A stretch of DNA of 64,000 bases from Aeromonas sobria (GCF_000820145.1 NZ_CDBW01000023.1:62001-126000), one strand, 5' to 3'; shown: positions 52,217 to 63,886, numbered from the stretch's first letter. Notes: a model not told the origin generated them from the sequence alone. Made by a program: numbers and translations.

Positions 52217-53755
52217 TTACTTGTCCTTACCCGGGGTGGCGCCTGACTTCATCTCGTCCACCAGCGGCTTGAAGCGCTTCAGTTCGCTCAGCTTGTAGCC
52301 GGTGTAGTTACCCATCAACAGCACGGTTGCCATCAGCACCAGCTGCAGACCGAGGAAGTTGAAGGTAAGGTGACGGATCAACTCGTTATCCATGGCCAGA
52401 TAGGCGATAACGGCGACCAGCAGTGAACCGCCGCCCTGACGCACCACCTCTTTCGGGCCCTCTTCTTCCCACAGGATCGACATACGCTCGATAGTCCAGG
52501 AGAGGATGATCATCGGGAAGAAGGTGATCTTCATGCCATCGGTCAGCCCCAGCTTGAAAGCGAACGCCGAGAAGATACCGATCATCGAAATCACCATTAT
52601 GATGATGGCCGATATTCGGGCAACCAGCAGCAGGTTAAGCCGCGACAGGTAGGAGCGGATGATGAGACCGGTGCCGACAATCAGCAGGAAACCGATGAGA
52701 CCGGTGACCAGCGAAGTCTGGATAAAGGCGACCGCGATCAGCACCGGCATGAAGGTGCCCGAAGTCTTGATCCCCACCAGAACCCGCAGGAACACCACCA
52801 TCAGCACGCCTATCGGGATCAGCAGCAAGCCCTTGAACAGGGTCTGCTCTTCCAGCGGCAGGCTATGAATGGAGAAGTTCATCATCTCGGATTTTTCGAA
52901 CTTCTGGGCCAGTGCCACGTTGACCGGCTGCTCTTGCTCGATCATCGAGAAGCTGACACGGGAGTTGTGACCACCGGTGACATCCAGCAGCGCGCCTGAG
53001 TTGTATTCCCACAGTAGCAGGTTGGCAGGACGGCCCTGTTCACCGGTTTGCGGGTTGAACAGCTTGTAGTCGGTCGGGCTGTTGAACACCTGCAGGTAAT
53101 CCACCAGCTCCTGACGACGGCGGCCATCTTCCAGGTTCAGTGCATGCACCACCCGGGTCGGTACGTCGGCATTGTTGAGCAGCTCGGCGATCAGGTTGGC
53201 ACGGCTCTTGTTCTTTTTGAGCAGCTCGGCATTTTGCTCCTGCTTCTCGATCTCCTTGATGATCTCGCGAGTCAAGGTGTAGCCATCTGCTGAGCGCTCT
53301 TGTGCCCGCTCCACGATCTGTTTCATCGCGGTGGCGTAGGGCTCACTCTCGATCTGCTTCTCGATGGCGGGCGGCTGCGGATTGGCTGCCGGTTTGGCAT
53401 GGGCATCCGCCATCATGTCGACGCGGTAGTAGAGCTCTTGACGACCGGAAGCGGTGCGAATAGACCACTCGGCGCGGGCGTCGCCATCTTTCTCGACAAA
53501 GGAGAGGCCGTAGCCCGGGCTGGCGGCGTTCTCGTTCATCAGGGTGAAACCGGGCTGGGTGCCCGGAATAGCCAGGGATGCGATCACCGGATCACCGGTC
53601 GCCTCGAACTCCAGCTTGGCTTCGATGGACCAGATCTGGCGCTTTTCACCGGGGGTGAGCGGCACATCCAACGCGATATGGTGGTAGATCGTCATCCCCA
53701 GGCCGACAATGTACAGCAGGGCTACCAGCAAATAGAACGGCTTACGGGAAACCAT
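52217..53755 (-). CDS. Inactive transglutaminase-like domain fused to seven transmembrane helices
   Basis: Membrane protein of 512 residues. One N-terminal helix (about 7-26), then a periplasmic domain of about 280 residues with transglutaminase-like features but without the Cys-His-Asp triad. Seven C-terminal helices follow from about residue 310 (LFKGLLLIPIGVLMVVFLRV onward). The gene lies between the retropepsin-like lipoprotein and the ATP-grasp ligase with three-base gaps on both sides, so the three probably act together in the envelope. The mechanism is unknown. Confidence 0.86.
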   Translation of the reverse strand: MVSRKPFYLLVALLYIVGLGMTIYHHIALDVPLTPGEKRQIWSIEAKLEFEATGDPVIASLAIPGTQPGFTLMNENAASPGYGLSFVEKDGDARAEWSIRTASGRQELYYRVDMMADAHAKPAANPQPPAIEKQIESEPYATAMKQIVERAQERSADGYTLTREIIKEIEKQEQNAELLKKNKSRANLIAELLNNADVPTRVVHALNLEDGRRRQELVDYLQVFNSPTDYKLFNPQTGEQGRPANLLLWEYNSGALLDVTGGHNSRVSFSMIEQEQPVNVALAQKFEKSEMMNFSIHSLPLEEQTLFKGLLLIPIGVLMVVFLRVLVGIKTSGTFMPVLIAVAFIQTSLVTGLIGFLLIVGTGLIIRSYLSRLNLLLVARISAIIIMVISMIGIFSAFAFKLGLTDGMKITFFPMIILSWTIERMSILWEEEGPKEVVRQGGGSLLVAVIAYLAMDNELIRHLTFNFLGLQLVLMATVLLMGNYTGYKLSELKRFKPLVDEMKSGATPGKDK

Positions 53756-53758
53756 GGA

Positions 53759-54547
53759 TTATTTCACATCCTTGAGCTTGGGTTTGGGTTGGATATATTC
53801 GCGGGCCACATCAACCACGGCGATGTCTTTCAAAAATTCACGACCCAGCAGCACCGGGAAGGTCATGTCGCTACGGTCTTTCAGGGTAAATTCGGCTTTC
53901 TCGGTCATGTCACCGATCCGCACTGCCAGACGCACCACCGGACGGCGGTCGAGATCATCAGCAGAGGCCTGACGTACCCGCACATGGCGCACCAGCGGGG
54001 CTTCGATCTGGATCTTGTCATCAACATCCTGATGACTCAGGAAGAAGCGCACCCAGTTCTTGCCGTTGCGCTCGAAAATGGTGATCTCCTGAGCGCTGAT
54101 GGAGGAGGTGGTGGCACCGGTATCCACCCGCGCCTGGAAGGCGTCGTTGGCGGCGTCAACCCAGATCCACTCCGCTTCACCGACCATCAGTTTGCCATCT
54201 ATGGTGTGGCCCTGAGTGGGGGCAGGGCATTGCTCAGCCGGGAGGGCCATGGGTTTGGGCGGCTCAGCAGGAATCGCGGTGAGCTTGGTATCGAGTTTTT
54301 TGACTGACTCTTTCATATTGGTGACATCAGTATTGAGCTGAACCAGCAGGTGCTGTTGCTGCACATAGTGCTTTTGTTGCTGTTCCATGGAGGTTTGCAG
54401 GCGCTGCTCGCTCTGGTCGAGTTCGCTACGGAGCTCGGCCAGCGTCAGTACAGGAACCTGAGGCGTTTTTTCCATATTGACACACCCGCCGAGACTAAGC
54501 AGGGAGAGCAGGGTCATTCCTTTTAATTTGCTTTTCATGTCATTCAT
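53759..54547 (-). CDS. Retropepsin-like aspartic protease lipoprotein (RloA/RimB-type)
   Basis: Lipoprotein of 262 residues with lipobox LSLGGC (LLSLLSLGGCVNM). A long coiled region (about 35-100, Gln-rich) is followed by the protease domain with catalytic DTGA in ARVDTGATTSSI and a closing FPVLLGREFL. Family members are often labelled ATP-dependent zinc protease, but the DTG motif indicates an aspartic enzyme. The start at 54547 has AGGAAG nine bases upstream. It is the first gene of the operon. A periplasmic location is inferred. Confidence 0.86.
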   Translation of the reverse strand: MNDMKSKLKGMTLLSLLSLGGCVNMEKTPQVPVLTLAELRSELDQSEQRLQTSMEQQQKHYVQQQHLLVQLNTDVTNMKESVKKLDTKLTAIPAEPPKPMALPAEQCPAPTQGHTIDGKLMVGEAEWIWVDAANDAFQARVDTGATTSSISAQEITIFERNGKNWVRFFLSHQDVDDKIQIEAPLVRHVRVRQASADDLDRRPVVRLAVRIGDMTEKAEFTLKDRSDMTFPVLLGREFLKDIAVVDVAREYIQPKPKLKDVK

Positions 54548-54599
54548 TTAACTGTGCTTCCTGGAATTGGGTCAGTGTAACTTTCTGAATCGCCAGCGG

Positions 54600-56392
<1,793 letters not shown>

Positions 56393-56598
56393 TCAGAGTA
56401 GATTAATCACCTGTTTACGAACGGGGTGGCTGGTCATGAAATCCTTTGGACCGACCCTGTTCGTATGGGTCATGTTCCGGACCCTTACTTGGGGCGGTAG
56501 TGTAGAGGATTGATGACCATTTGTCTTGACGCCAGGGCTTACCTCGCCACAAAAAAGCGCTTTTTTTGCCGCAGTTCGATGGCCGCAGAATGGGTTGG

Positions 56599-57447
56599 CT
56601 AAAAGCGCAGCACTCCCTGACGTGCGCGATCGTTTTCCCCCGGCCAGGGGGCCATCTCCTGCTCCAGCAGGCGAGTGATCTGGCGAGCCAGCTCAGGTGC
56701 CTGGGCGTTGTCGGCAGTATGTATATAGAGGTAAAGATCCTTGCCCTCCGCGAGCCACTGGCGCCAGTGGGGGAGCCAGCTGGGCAGGAAGGGATGGTTG
56801 GCCGCCGGATCCGGCAGGCCGATAAAGCGCACCATGGGGGCTGTGGCAGTCGCCAGCAGATGCACCGGCAGCCGCGGCTTCTTGCCCTGGGCATCGACAA
56901 GGGCCGCTGTTGTTGCTTGCACCGAGAAAAGCGGCCGACTGTCGAGCATGATGCGATTCACCCCCTTCTCCATCAGCAGCCGGTTCAATGCCCGTTCGGC
57001 CTCCCCCTTGGCGAAGAAGTCGGGGTGGCGTACTTCAATGGCGTAGGTGAACTGTGCCGGCAGCCGCTCGATAAAGGCCGCCAGTCTGGCCAGCCCCTCC
57101 GGGCCGAAGCGGGCGGGCAGTTGCAGGGTGAGCAGGCCCAGCTTGTGGTGCAGCGGGGCGAGCAGGCGGATAAAGTCGGCCACTTGCTTATCTGCGCTCA
57201 CCAGATCGCTCTGGTGGCTGATGGTTTGCGGAAACTTGAAGTTGAAGCGAAAGTGGGCGGGTACCGCATCGGCCCAGCGTTGTACCGTCTCCGCTGTCGG
57301 CAGGGCATAGAAGGTGGTGTTACCCTCCACCGAATTGAACACGGTGGCGTAGTGGGCGAGGTGTTCGGCAGGCTTGGCGCCAAGGCCCAGCAACTGGCCG
57401 GGCCAGCTGGGGTGGGACCACTGTGGCAGGCCCAAATAGAGGCTCAT
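56599..57447 (-). CDS. yecE: DUF72-family protein YecE
   Basis: TIM-barrel-like protein of 282 residues. The start MSLYLGLPQWSHPSW and FNSVEGNTTFYALP, FNFKFPQTISHQ and YAIEVRHPDFF are typical DUF72 blocks. The function is unknown. E. coli also carries yecE near cmoA, cmoB and aspS. The open frame reaches 23 codons further upstream, but those residues are not family-like. Confidence 0.9.
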   Translation of the reverse strand: MSLYLGLPQWSHPSWPGQLLGLGAKPAEHLAHYATVFNSVEGNTTFYALPTAETVQRWADAVPAHFRFNFKFPQTISHQSDLVSADKQVADFIRLLAPLHHKLGLLTLQLPARFGPEGLARLAAFIERLPAQFTYAIEVRHPDFFAKGEAERALNRLLMEKGVNRIMLDSRPLFSVQATTAALVDAQGKKPRLPVHLLATATAPMVRFIGLPDPAANHPFLPSWLPHWRQWLAEGKDLYLYIHTADNAQAPELARQITRLLEQEMAPWPGENDRARQGVLRF

Positions 57448-57545
57448 GGCGGCTATTCTCGTCGGTCTTGGGGCTCGCATGCCCGTTTTTGTCGATTTTT
57501 TTGCCACCGAGTGCAAAAAACTGCTGAAAGGAGGCTGCTGGCCAT

Positions 57546-57575
57546 TTTACCCAAAAGGGGGTTTTCCTCTATAAT
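57546..57575 (+). promoter_or_regulatory. Promoter of the fmdB-like gene and aspS
   Basis: Consensus TATAAT (57570-57575) with TTTACC 18 bp upstream. The predicted transcript starts about 30 bp before the fmdB-like ATG. Confidence 0.6.
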
Positions 57576-57609
57576 GCCAGCCCTTTTGTTTACCAATTTC
57601 TAGTGGCCC

Positions 57610-57860
57610 ATGCCTGTCTACGCAGATCGTTGCGATGTCTGTGGCCCTGAATTGGCAAAACTGCAAAAGCTTTCCGATGCCCCCCTGACCGACTGTCCGG
57701 CCTGTAGCAAGCCACATCGGGTCAAGCTGATATCGGCGGCAGGCTTCCGGCTCAAGGGAACCGGATGGTACGAGACTGATTTCAAACCGGGTAAGAAAAG
57801 AATCTGGCCAGCTGTGAGACAGACGGTGCTTGCCAGTCGTGCCCGGCGGCCCAAGGTTAA
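57610..57860 (+). pseudogene. FmdB-type zinc-ribbon protein with an apparent frameshift
   Basis: N-terminal zinc ribbon CDVCGPELAKLQKLSDAP ... DCPACSKP and the family block FRLKGTGWYETDFKPGKK are clear. After Lys-Lys (57798) the zero frame continues as an Arg-rich tail that overlaps aspS. Reading one base back gives [20 protein letters not shown] and a stop at 57858-57860, which is the expected FmdB tail and clears the aspS ribosome-binding site. One A appears to be missing from the AAGAAAAG run. This may be a real mutation, a sequencing error, or recoding. Overall role unknown, likely a regulatory or small metal-binding protein. Confidence 0.65.
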
Positions 57861-57892
57861 CCGTCTCTCTACAATTTCGAAGGAAGAAGTCC

Positions 57893-59659
57893 ATGCGCTC
57901 TATCTATTGCGGACAGGTCAATGAGGCCCATGCCGGGCAGACCATTACATTGTGCGGTTGGGTTCATCGTCGTCGTGATCTTGGCGGCCTGATCTTTATC
58001 GACATGCGCGACCGGGAAGGGATCGTGCAGGTGTTCTTCGATCCGGACAAGCCGGACGCATTCGCGCTGGCTTCCGAGCTGCGCGGCGAGTTCTGCATCC
58101 AGGTGACCGGCGTGGTGCGTACCCGTCCGGACTCCCAACGCAACAGCGACATGGCAACCGGCGCCATCGAAGTGTTCGCTCACGAGCTCAACATCATCAA
58201 CCGTGCCGAGCCGTTGCCGCTGGACTTCAATCAGGTCAACAGCGAAGAGCAACGTCTCAAGTTCCGTTATCTGGACTTGCGCCGCCCCGAGATGGCCAAG
58301 TATCTGAAGACCCGTGCCAAGGCCAGTGCTTTCGTGCGTCGCTTCATGGATGAGCAGGGCTTCCTCGACATCGAGACCCCGATGCTGACCAAGGCGACCC
58401 CGGAAGGTGCCCGTGACTATCTGGTACCGAGCCGCGTGCACAAGGGTAAGTTCTACGCCCTGCCGCAATCTCCCCAGCTGTTCAAGCAGTTGCTGATGAT
58501 GTCCGGCTTCGACCGTTACTACCAGATCGTCAAGTGCTTCCGTGACGAAGACCTGCGTGCCGACCGTCAGCCGGAATTTACCCAGATCGACGTGGAGACC
58601 TCCTTCATGACTGCGCCGCAAGTGCGTGAGTTGATGGAAGAGATGATCCGCAAGCTGTGGCAACACGTGCTGGCCGTCGATCTCGGTGACTTCCCGGTGA
58701 TGACTTTCGATGAAGCCATGCGTCGCTTTGGCTCCGACAAGCCGGATCTGCGTCTGCCGATGGAGCTGGTCGATGTTGCTGATCTGCTGACTGCAGTTGA
58801 GTTTGCGGTGTTCGCTGGCCCTGCCAACGACCCGAAAGGCCGCGTAGCAGCCCTGAAAGTGCCGGGCGGCGCCGAGCTGTCCCGCAAGCAGATCGACGAG
58901 TACACCAAGTTTGTCGGCATCTACGGTGCCAAGGGCCTGGCCTGGATGAAGGTCAACGAAGCCGCGAATGGCCTCGAAGGTGTGCAGTCTCCGGTTGCCA
59001 AGTTCCTCTCCGACGCCATCGTGCGCGAGATCCTGGCCCGTACCGGTGCCGCTGATGGCGACATCATCTTCTTTGGCGCTGACAGCAAGAAAGTAGTCTG
59101 TGATGCCATGGGCGCCCTGCGCCTGAAAGTGGGTCGCGATCTGGGTCTGCTGGAGAACAGCTGGAAGCCGTTGTGGGTCATCGATTTCCCGATGTTTGAA
59201 GAAGACAGTGAAGGTGGTCTGGCCGCCATGCACCACCCGTTCACCGCCCCGAGCAACATGGGCCCGAGCGATCTGAAAGCCAGCCCGCTGAGTGCTTACG
59301 CCAACGCCTACGACATGGTGATCAACGGCTATGAAGTGGGTGGCGGTTCTGTCCGTATCCACAACAGCGAGATGCAGGCCACCGTGTTCGACATCCTGGG
59401 CATTACCCCGGCCGAGCAGCGCCTGAAGTTTGGCTTCCTGCTGGATGCGCTGAAATACGGTACCCCGCCGCACGCCGGTCTGGCCTTCGGTCTGGATCGT
59501 CTCAGCATGCTGCTGACCGGTACTGAAAACATTCGGGACGTGATTGCCTTCCCGAAAACCACTGCGGCTGCCTGTCTGATGACTGACGCCCCCAGCCTTG
59601 CCAACGCAGCCCAGCTGGGTGAATTGGCGATTGCAACTACCGTCAAGGGCGACGAGTAA
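57893..59659 (+). CDS. aspS: Aspartyl-tRNA synthetase
   Basis: Class IIb aminoacyl-tRNA synthetase of 588 residues that charges tRNA-Asp. The start [15 protein letters not shown] is preceded by AAGGA; longer starts lie in the fmdB-like gene. The N-terminal OB fold has [24 protein letters not shown] sequence, motif 2 is [18 protein letters not shown], and motif 3 is [17 protein letters not shown] domain insertion between motifs 2 and 3 identifies the bacterial type. It sits next to yebC as in E. coli. Confidence 0.97.
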   Translation: MRSIYCGQVNEAHAGQTITLCGWVHRRRDLGGLIFIDMRDREGIVQVFFDPDKPDAFALASELRGEFCIQVTGVVRTRPDSQRNSDMATGAIEVFAHELNIINRAEPLPLDFNQVNSEEQRLKFRYLDLRRPEMAKYLKTRAKASAFVRRFMDEQGFLDIETPMLTKATPEGARDYLVPSRVHKGKFYALPQSPQLFKQLLMMSGFDRYYQIVKCFRDEDLRADRQPEFTQIDVETSFMTAPQVRELMEEMIRKLWQHVLAVDLGDFPVMTFDEAMRRFGSDKPDLRLPMELVDVADLLTAVEFAVFAGPANDPKGRVAALKVPGGAELSRKQIDEYTKFVGIYGAKGLAWMKVNEAANGLEGVQSPVAKFLSDAIVREILARTGAADGDIIFFGADSKKVVCDAMGALRLKVGRDLGLLENSWKPLWVIDFPMFEEDSEGGLAAMHHPFTAPSNMGPSDLKASPLSAYANAYDMVINGYEVGGGSVRIHNSEMQATVFDILGITPAEQRLKFGFLLDALKYGTPPHAGLAFGLDRLSMLLTGTENIRDVIAFPKTTAAACLMTDAPSLANAAQLGELAIATTVKGDE

Positions 59660-59674
59660 GCCGCTACCGGCAGC

Positions 59675-59699
59675 AAAGGCCGCCACAGGTGGCCTTTCT
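59675..59699 (+). terminator. Weak terminator between aspS and yebC
   Basis: Stem AAAGGCCGCC / GGTGGCCTTT with a 3-nt loop and a short T-rich tail. It may only partly block read-through into yebC. Confidence 0.65.
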
Positions 59700-59759
59700 C
59701 TCCCCTTTGGTGAGCAATGAAGTGTGTTACTGACATTTAAAAAATAACGGAGAATCTCT

Positions 59760-60500
59760 ATGGCAGGTCACAGCAAATGGGCCAACATCAAACACCGTAA
59801 GGCTGCGCAAGATGCCAAGCGGGGCAAGATCTTCACCAAACTGATCCGGGAAATCACCACTTCCGCCCGGATCGGTGATCCTGACCCGGCCAACAACCCG
59901 CGCCTGCGTGCGGCGGTGACTGCCGCCCTGACCAGCAACATGACCCGCGAGACCATCAACCGCGCCATCGCGCGTGGGGCCGGTGGTGGTGATGGTGAGC
60001 AGCTGGAAACCATCGTCTATGAAGGTTACGGTCCGGCTGGATCTGCCGTGATGGTCGAGTGCCTGACAGACAACCGGAACCGGACTGTTGCCGAAGTGCG
60101 TCATGCCTTCAGCAAGAGTGGCGGTAACCTGGGTACCGACGGCTCCGTCGCCTATCTGTTCAGCAAGAAAGGGCTGCTGACCTTCGTCGGTGCCGATGAA
60201 GATGCATTGATGGATGCGGCACTGGAAGCTGGCGCCGATGACGTGGTCACCGAAGAGGATGGTTCCATCGAGGTGTACACCAGCCCGAACGATTTCGGTA
60301 CCGTGCTGGATGCGCTGGAAGCGGCGGGTTTCAAGGCGGCTAACGCCGAAGTGACTATGATCCCCTCTACCGAAGCCGAGCTGGATGCGGAAACCGCTCC
60401 CAAGCTGATGCGTCTGATCGACATGCTGGAAGATCTGGACGATGTGCAAGAGGTGTATCACAACGGCTCCATCTCCGATGAAGTTGCAGCGACCCTCTGA
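59760..60500 (+). CDS. yebC: YebC/TACO1-family translation and transcription factor
   Basis: Soluble protein of 246 residues. The start [25 protein letters not shown], then [20 protein letters not shown] and [25 protein letters not shown], identify the family. Members have been described as transcription regulators and, more recently, as factors that help ribosomes at proline stretches. CGGAGAA precedes the ATG. ruvC, which follows yebC in E. coli, is absent here; a terminator follows instead. Confidence 0.95.
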   Translation: MAGHSKWANIKHRKAAQDAKRGKIFTKLIREITTSARIGDPDPANNPRLRAAVTAALTSNMTRETINRAIARGAGGGDGEQLETIVYEGYGPAGSAVMVECLTDNRNRTVAEVRHAFSKSGGNLGTDGSVAYLFSKKGLLTFVGADEDALMDAALEAGADDVVTEEDGSIEVYTSPNDFGTVLDALEAAGFKAANAEVTMIPSTEAELDAETAPKLMRLIDMLEDLDDVQEVYHNGSISDEVAATL

Positions 60501-60521
60501 TCGCTGAATTGTGCTCTCCCA

Positions 60522-60551
60522 ATGGCGGCCATCTGGCTGCCATTTTTTTAT
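60522..60551 (+). terminator. Terminator of yebC
   Basis: Stem AATGGCGGCC / GGCTGCCATT with one G-U pair and a run of seven T. Confidence 0.88.
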
Positions 60552-60988
60552 CTTTGCATCGGTGAAACCGCTGACGAGTCGTTTGATTCACCAATGCAAC
60601 ACTTCTCTTCGCTCAATACTTTTCCCGCCTCATCTACGTCTTACCATTTCACGGATCCTGTTGGCTGGTCAGCCCGACACGCTAGCGGGGTTGCGTTACG
60701 TGATCATGGTATGGCTCCTCTTATCCGGTTTATCAGGCGAGCGGCTCTTTAGGTGGAGTTGACGGCTCGCGCCTGCCAGTAGGCAGATTGCTCCGTGTAC
60801 AGGATGTCCGAGGTGATTGTCGATGGCCTTGTTGTCACGGTGCGGCAATCAATGCTGAGCCATTGCCTGGATGTTGCTATCGGATGATTGGCTAGACGCT
60901 GGGTGTGCAGGTTGGTCGGGAGAGGGGATGGTTTGCACTACAACAATATGCAGGGGGAGAGGAGGGGGAGTGATGAGTTGCAGGCAGA
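60552..60988. other. 437-bp region without a recognised gene between yebC and adhE
   Basis: Several open frames of 75-85 codons exist but none has a ribosome-binding site and family-like sequence. A short hydrophobic frame near 60660-60760 might be a remnant of a longer gene. No repeat or mobile-element end was found. Confidence 0.4.
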
Positions 60989-61017
60989 TAAAAAAAGCCC
61001 GCGCATGGCGCGGGCTT
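60989..61017 (-). terminator. Terminator of adhE
   Basis: Perfect stem AAGCCCGCGC / GCGCGGGCTT with a 3-nt loop and a long T run on the minus strand. Confidence 0.93.
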
Positions 61018-61036
61018 GTGATCTCAGGGCTGGTTA

Positions 61037-63712
61037 TCAGGCCTTGGATTTTTTCTTGGTATCAACCTTGGCTTCAACCGGGGCAGCGGCGGCAGGAGCA
61101 GCGGCAGCGCCTTCGGTGAACGGACGACCGTAGTAGGTATCCATCAGGATGGCTTTCAGCTCTGTGATCAGCGGGTAGCGCGGGTTGGCACCGGTGCACT
61201 GGTCATCGAAGGCTTCCAGCGCCAGCTGGTCAACCTTGGCCAGGAAGTCAGCTTCGTTCACGCCAGCTTCACGGATGGAAGCAGGGATGCCCAGAGTGGC
61301 TTTCAACTCATCCAGCCAGGCCAGCAGCTTCTCGATCTTGGCAGCGGTACGGTCGCCAGCAGCAGTCAGACCCAGGTGGTCAGCCACTTCGGCATAACGA
61401 CGGCGAGCTTGCGGACGGTCGTACTGGGAGAACGCAGTCTGCTTGGTCGGGTTGTCGTTGGCGTTGTAACGGATCACGTTGCTGATCAGCAGGGCGTTAG
61501 CCAGGCCGTGCGGAATGTGGAATTCAGCACCCAGTTTGTGCGCCATGGAGTGGCAGACACCCAGGAAGGCGTTGGCGAACGCGATACCGGCGATGGTGGC
61601 AGCATTGTGCACCTTCTCGCGAGCAACCGGATCGTTGGCACCATTCTGGTAGCTGGACGGCAGGTACTCTTTCAGCAGCTTCAGCGCTTGCAGTGCCTGG
61701 CCATCGGAGTATTCGTTAGCCAGTACGGAAACGTAGGCTTCCATGGCATGAGTGACCGCATCCACACCACCGAAGGCGCACAGGGACTTGGGCATGTTCA
61801 TGACCAGGTTGGCATCCACGATAGCCATGTTCGGGGTCAGCTCGTAGTCAGCCAGCGGGTACTTCATGCCGGTGGCGTCGTCGGTTACTACCGCAAACGG
61901 GGTGACTTCAGAACCGGTACCGGAAGTGGTAGTGATACAGACCAGTTCGGCCTTCACGCCCATTTTCGGGAACTTGTAGATACGCTTGCGGATGTCCATA
62001 AAGCGCATGGCCAGATCTTCGAACGCAGTATCCGGGTGCTCGTACATGACCCACATGATCTTGGCTGCATCCATCGGTGAACCACCACCCAGTGCCAGGA
62101 TAACGTCCGGCTTGAAGGAGTTGGCCATCTCGGCGCCCTTGCGGACGATGGACAGGGTCGGGTCAGCTTCTACTTCGTAGAATACTTCCACTTCCATGTT
62201 CAGCTTCTTGAGCAGACGAACCACGTCATCGGCATAGCCGTTGTTGAACAGGAAGCGGTCGGTAACAACCATTGCACGCTTTTTGCCTTCCAGGTCGCCC
62301 AAGGCGATCGGCAGGGAGCCACGACGGAAATAGATGGATTTCGGAAGTTTGTGCCACAGCATATTTTCTGCCCGTTTTGCGACTGTCTTCTTGTTGATCA
62401 GGTGCTTGGGACCGACGTTCTCGGAGATGGAGTTACCACTCCAGGAGCCGCAACCCAGGGTCAGGGAAGGAGCAAGAGCAAAGTTGTACAGGTCACCGAT
62501 ACCACCCTGGGTGGAAGGGGTGTTGATCAGGATACGAGCGGTCTTCATCTTGTCGCCGAAGTATCTGATGCGGTCCTGATTGCGATCCTGGTCGGTGTAC
62601 AGACCTGAGGTGTGACCGATACCACCGATGTTGACCATGGTGCAGGCCATCTCGACAGCGTCTTCAAAATTCTTGGCGCGGAACATACCCAGGGTCGGGG
62701 AGAGCTTCTCATGAGCGAACTCATCTTCAGCGCACAATTCCAAGCCTTCACCGATCAGGATCTTGGTGGTGGCAGGCACAGTCACACCGGCCATGGCGGC
62801 GATCTTGGTGGCTGGCTGACCGACGATATCTGCGTTCAGTGCGCCGTTAATCAGCAGCACTTTACGTACCTTGTCCGCTTCATCTTTGGACAGGATGTAG
62901 CCATCGTGGTTGGAGAAACGCTCTTTCACCTGGTTGTAGATGGAGTCAACGACGATAACGGCTTGCTCGGAAGCACAGACCACACCGTTGTCGAAGGTTT
63001 TGGACATCAGGATAGAGGCGACAGCACGCTTCACATCAGCGGTTTCGTCGATAACGATTGGCACGTTACCGGCACCTACACCGATAGCAGGCTTACCGGA
63101 AGAGTAAGCGGCTTTCACCATGCCCGGGCCACCGGTGGCCAGGATCAGGTTGATGTCGTTGTGCTTCATCAGTGCGTTAGACAGCTCAACAGACGGTTGA
63201 TCGATCCAGCCGATGATGTCTTTCGGTGCACCGGCGGCAACAGCTGCATCCAGTACCAGCTTGGCAGCGGTATTGGTGGAGTTCTTGGCACGGGGGTGCG
63301 GGGAGAAGATGATGGCGTTACGAGTCTTCAGGGAGATCAAAGATTTGAAGATCGCGGTAGCGGTCGGGTTGGTGGTCGGAACGATACCGCAGATGATACC
63401 TACCGGCTCGGCGATGATCATGGTGCCCATCTCGTCATCCTGGCTCAGGATGCCGCAGGTCTTCTCATCTTTGTATGCGTTATAGATGTATTCGGAAGCG
63501 AAGTGGTTCTTGATAACCTTGTCTTCGATTATACCCATGCCTGATTCAGCCACGGCCATTTGAGCCAGGGGAATACGAGCATTACTGGCGGCCAGGGCGG
63601 CTGCACGGAAAACCTTGTCTACCTGCTCTTGCGAGAAGCTGGCGAATTCACGCTGGGCTTCTTTAACGCGGGCGACCATTGCATCCAGTTCAGCCAAGTT
63701 GGTTACTGCCAT
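61037..63712 (-). CDS. adhE: Bifunctional acetaldehyde-CoA / alcohol dehydrogenase
   Basis: Fermentation enzyme of 891 residues that reduces acetyl-CoA to acetaldehyde and then to ethanol, regenerating NAD. The N-terminal aldehyde dehydrogenase domain (about 1-440) has its catalytic Cys in DNGVVCASEQAVIV. The C-terminal iron-dependent alcohol dehydrogenase (about 455-870) has GGGSPMDAAKIMW and the metal-binding SMAHKLGAEFHIPHGLANALL. The last 25 residues are Ala/Pro/Lys-rich and not seen in E. coli AdhE as I remember it. AGGAG lies six bases before the ATG. An FNR-type promoter lies upstream. Confidence 0.97.
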   Translation of the reverse strand: MAVTNLAELDAMVARVKEAQREFASFSQEQVDKVFRAAALAASNARIPLAQMAVAESGMGIIEDKVIKNHFASEYIYNAYKDEKTCGILSQDDEMGTMIIAEPVGIICGIVPTTNPTATAIFKSLISLKTRNAIIFSPHPRAKNSTNTAAKLVLDAAVAAGAPKDIIGWIDQPSVELSNALMKHNDINLILATGGPGMVKAAYSSGKPAIGVGAGNVPIVIDETADVKRAVASILMSKTFDNGVVCASEQAVIVVDSIYNQVKERFSNHDGYILSKDEADKVRKVLLINGALNADIVGQPATKIAAMAGVTVPATTKILIGEGLELCAEDEFAHEKLSPTLGMFRAKNFEDAVEMACTMVNIGGIGHTSGLYTDQDRNQDRIRYFGDKMKTARILINTPSTQGGIGDLYNFALAPSLTLGCGSWSGNSISENVGPKHLINKKTVAKRAENMLWHKLPKSIYFRRGSLPIALGDLEGKKRAMVVTDRFLFNNGYADDVVRLLKKLNMEVEVFYEVEADPTLSIVRKGAEMANSFKPDVILALGGGSPMDAAKIMWVMYEHPDTAFEDLAMRFMDIRKRIYKFPKMGVKAELVCITTTSGTGSEVTPFAVVTDDATGMKYPLADYELTPNMAIVDANLVMNMPKSLCAFGGVDAVTHAMEAYVSVLANEYSDGQALQALKLLKEYLPSSYQNGANDPVAREKVHNAATIAGIAFANAFLGVCHSMAHKLGAEFHIPHGLANALLISNVIRYNANDNPTKQTAFSQYDRPQARRRYAEVADHLGLTAAGDRTAAKIEKLLAWLDELKATLGIPASIREAGVNEADFLAKVDQLALEAFDDQCTGANPRYPLITELKAILMDTYYGRPFTEGAAAAPAAAAPVEAKVDTKKKSKA

Positions 63713-63843
63713 GTTTATCTCCTGATTATTTGAAAACTGTTTAGTAAGACGTTGGCAATGCCCGGCAATTATAGACCCTCTGTCAAATAGCGAATGACCA
63801 TAACGGGGTATTTACATGCCTTACTAAATTGCTTTCCGAGTCG

Positions 63844-63886
63844 ATTATAGAGCTGTGTTGGTCCATAAAAACTTGATCTGGATCAT
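63844..63886 (-). promoter_or_regulatory. FNR-type promoter of adhE
   Basis: FNR box TTGAT-CTGG-ATCAT (63873-63886, nine of ten consensus bases, centre 63879.5). A perfect TATAAT on the minus strand at 63849-63844 has its centre 33 bp away, the class II position. A second minus-strand TATAAT lies nearer the gene at 63773-63768 and may be an additional promoter. The predicted leader is about 120 nt. Confidence 0.72.

Noticed and set aside
57869..59686. A 605-codon open frame opposite aspS
   Set aside because: It is the antisense shadow of a highly biased gene: His/Gln/Gly-rich, no ribosome-binding site and no family motif, while aspS on the plus strand is unambiguous.
60511..60762. Hydrophobic 83-codon frame after yebC
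   Set aside because: It begins inside the yebC terminator, has no ribosome-binding site and resembles no family.
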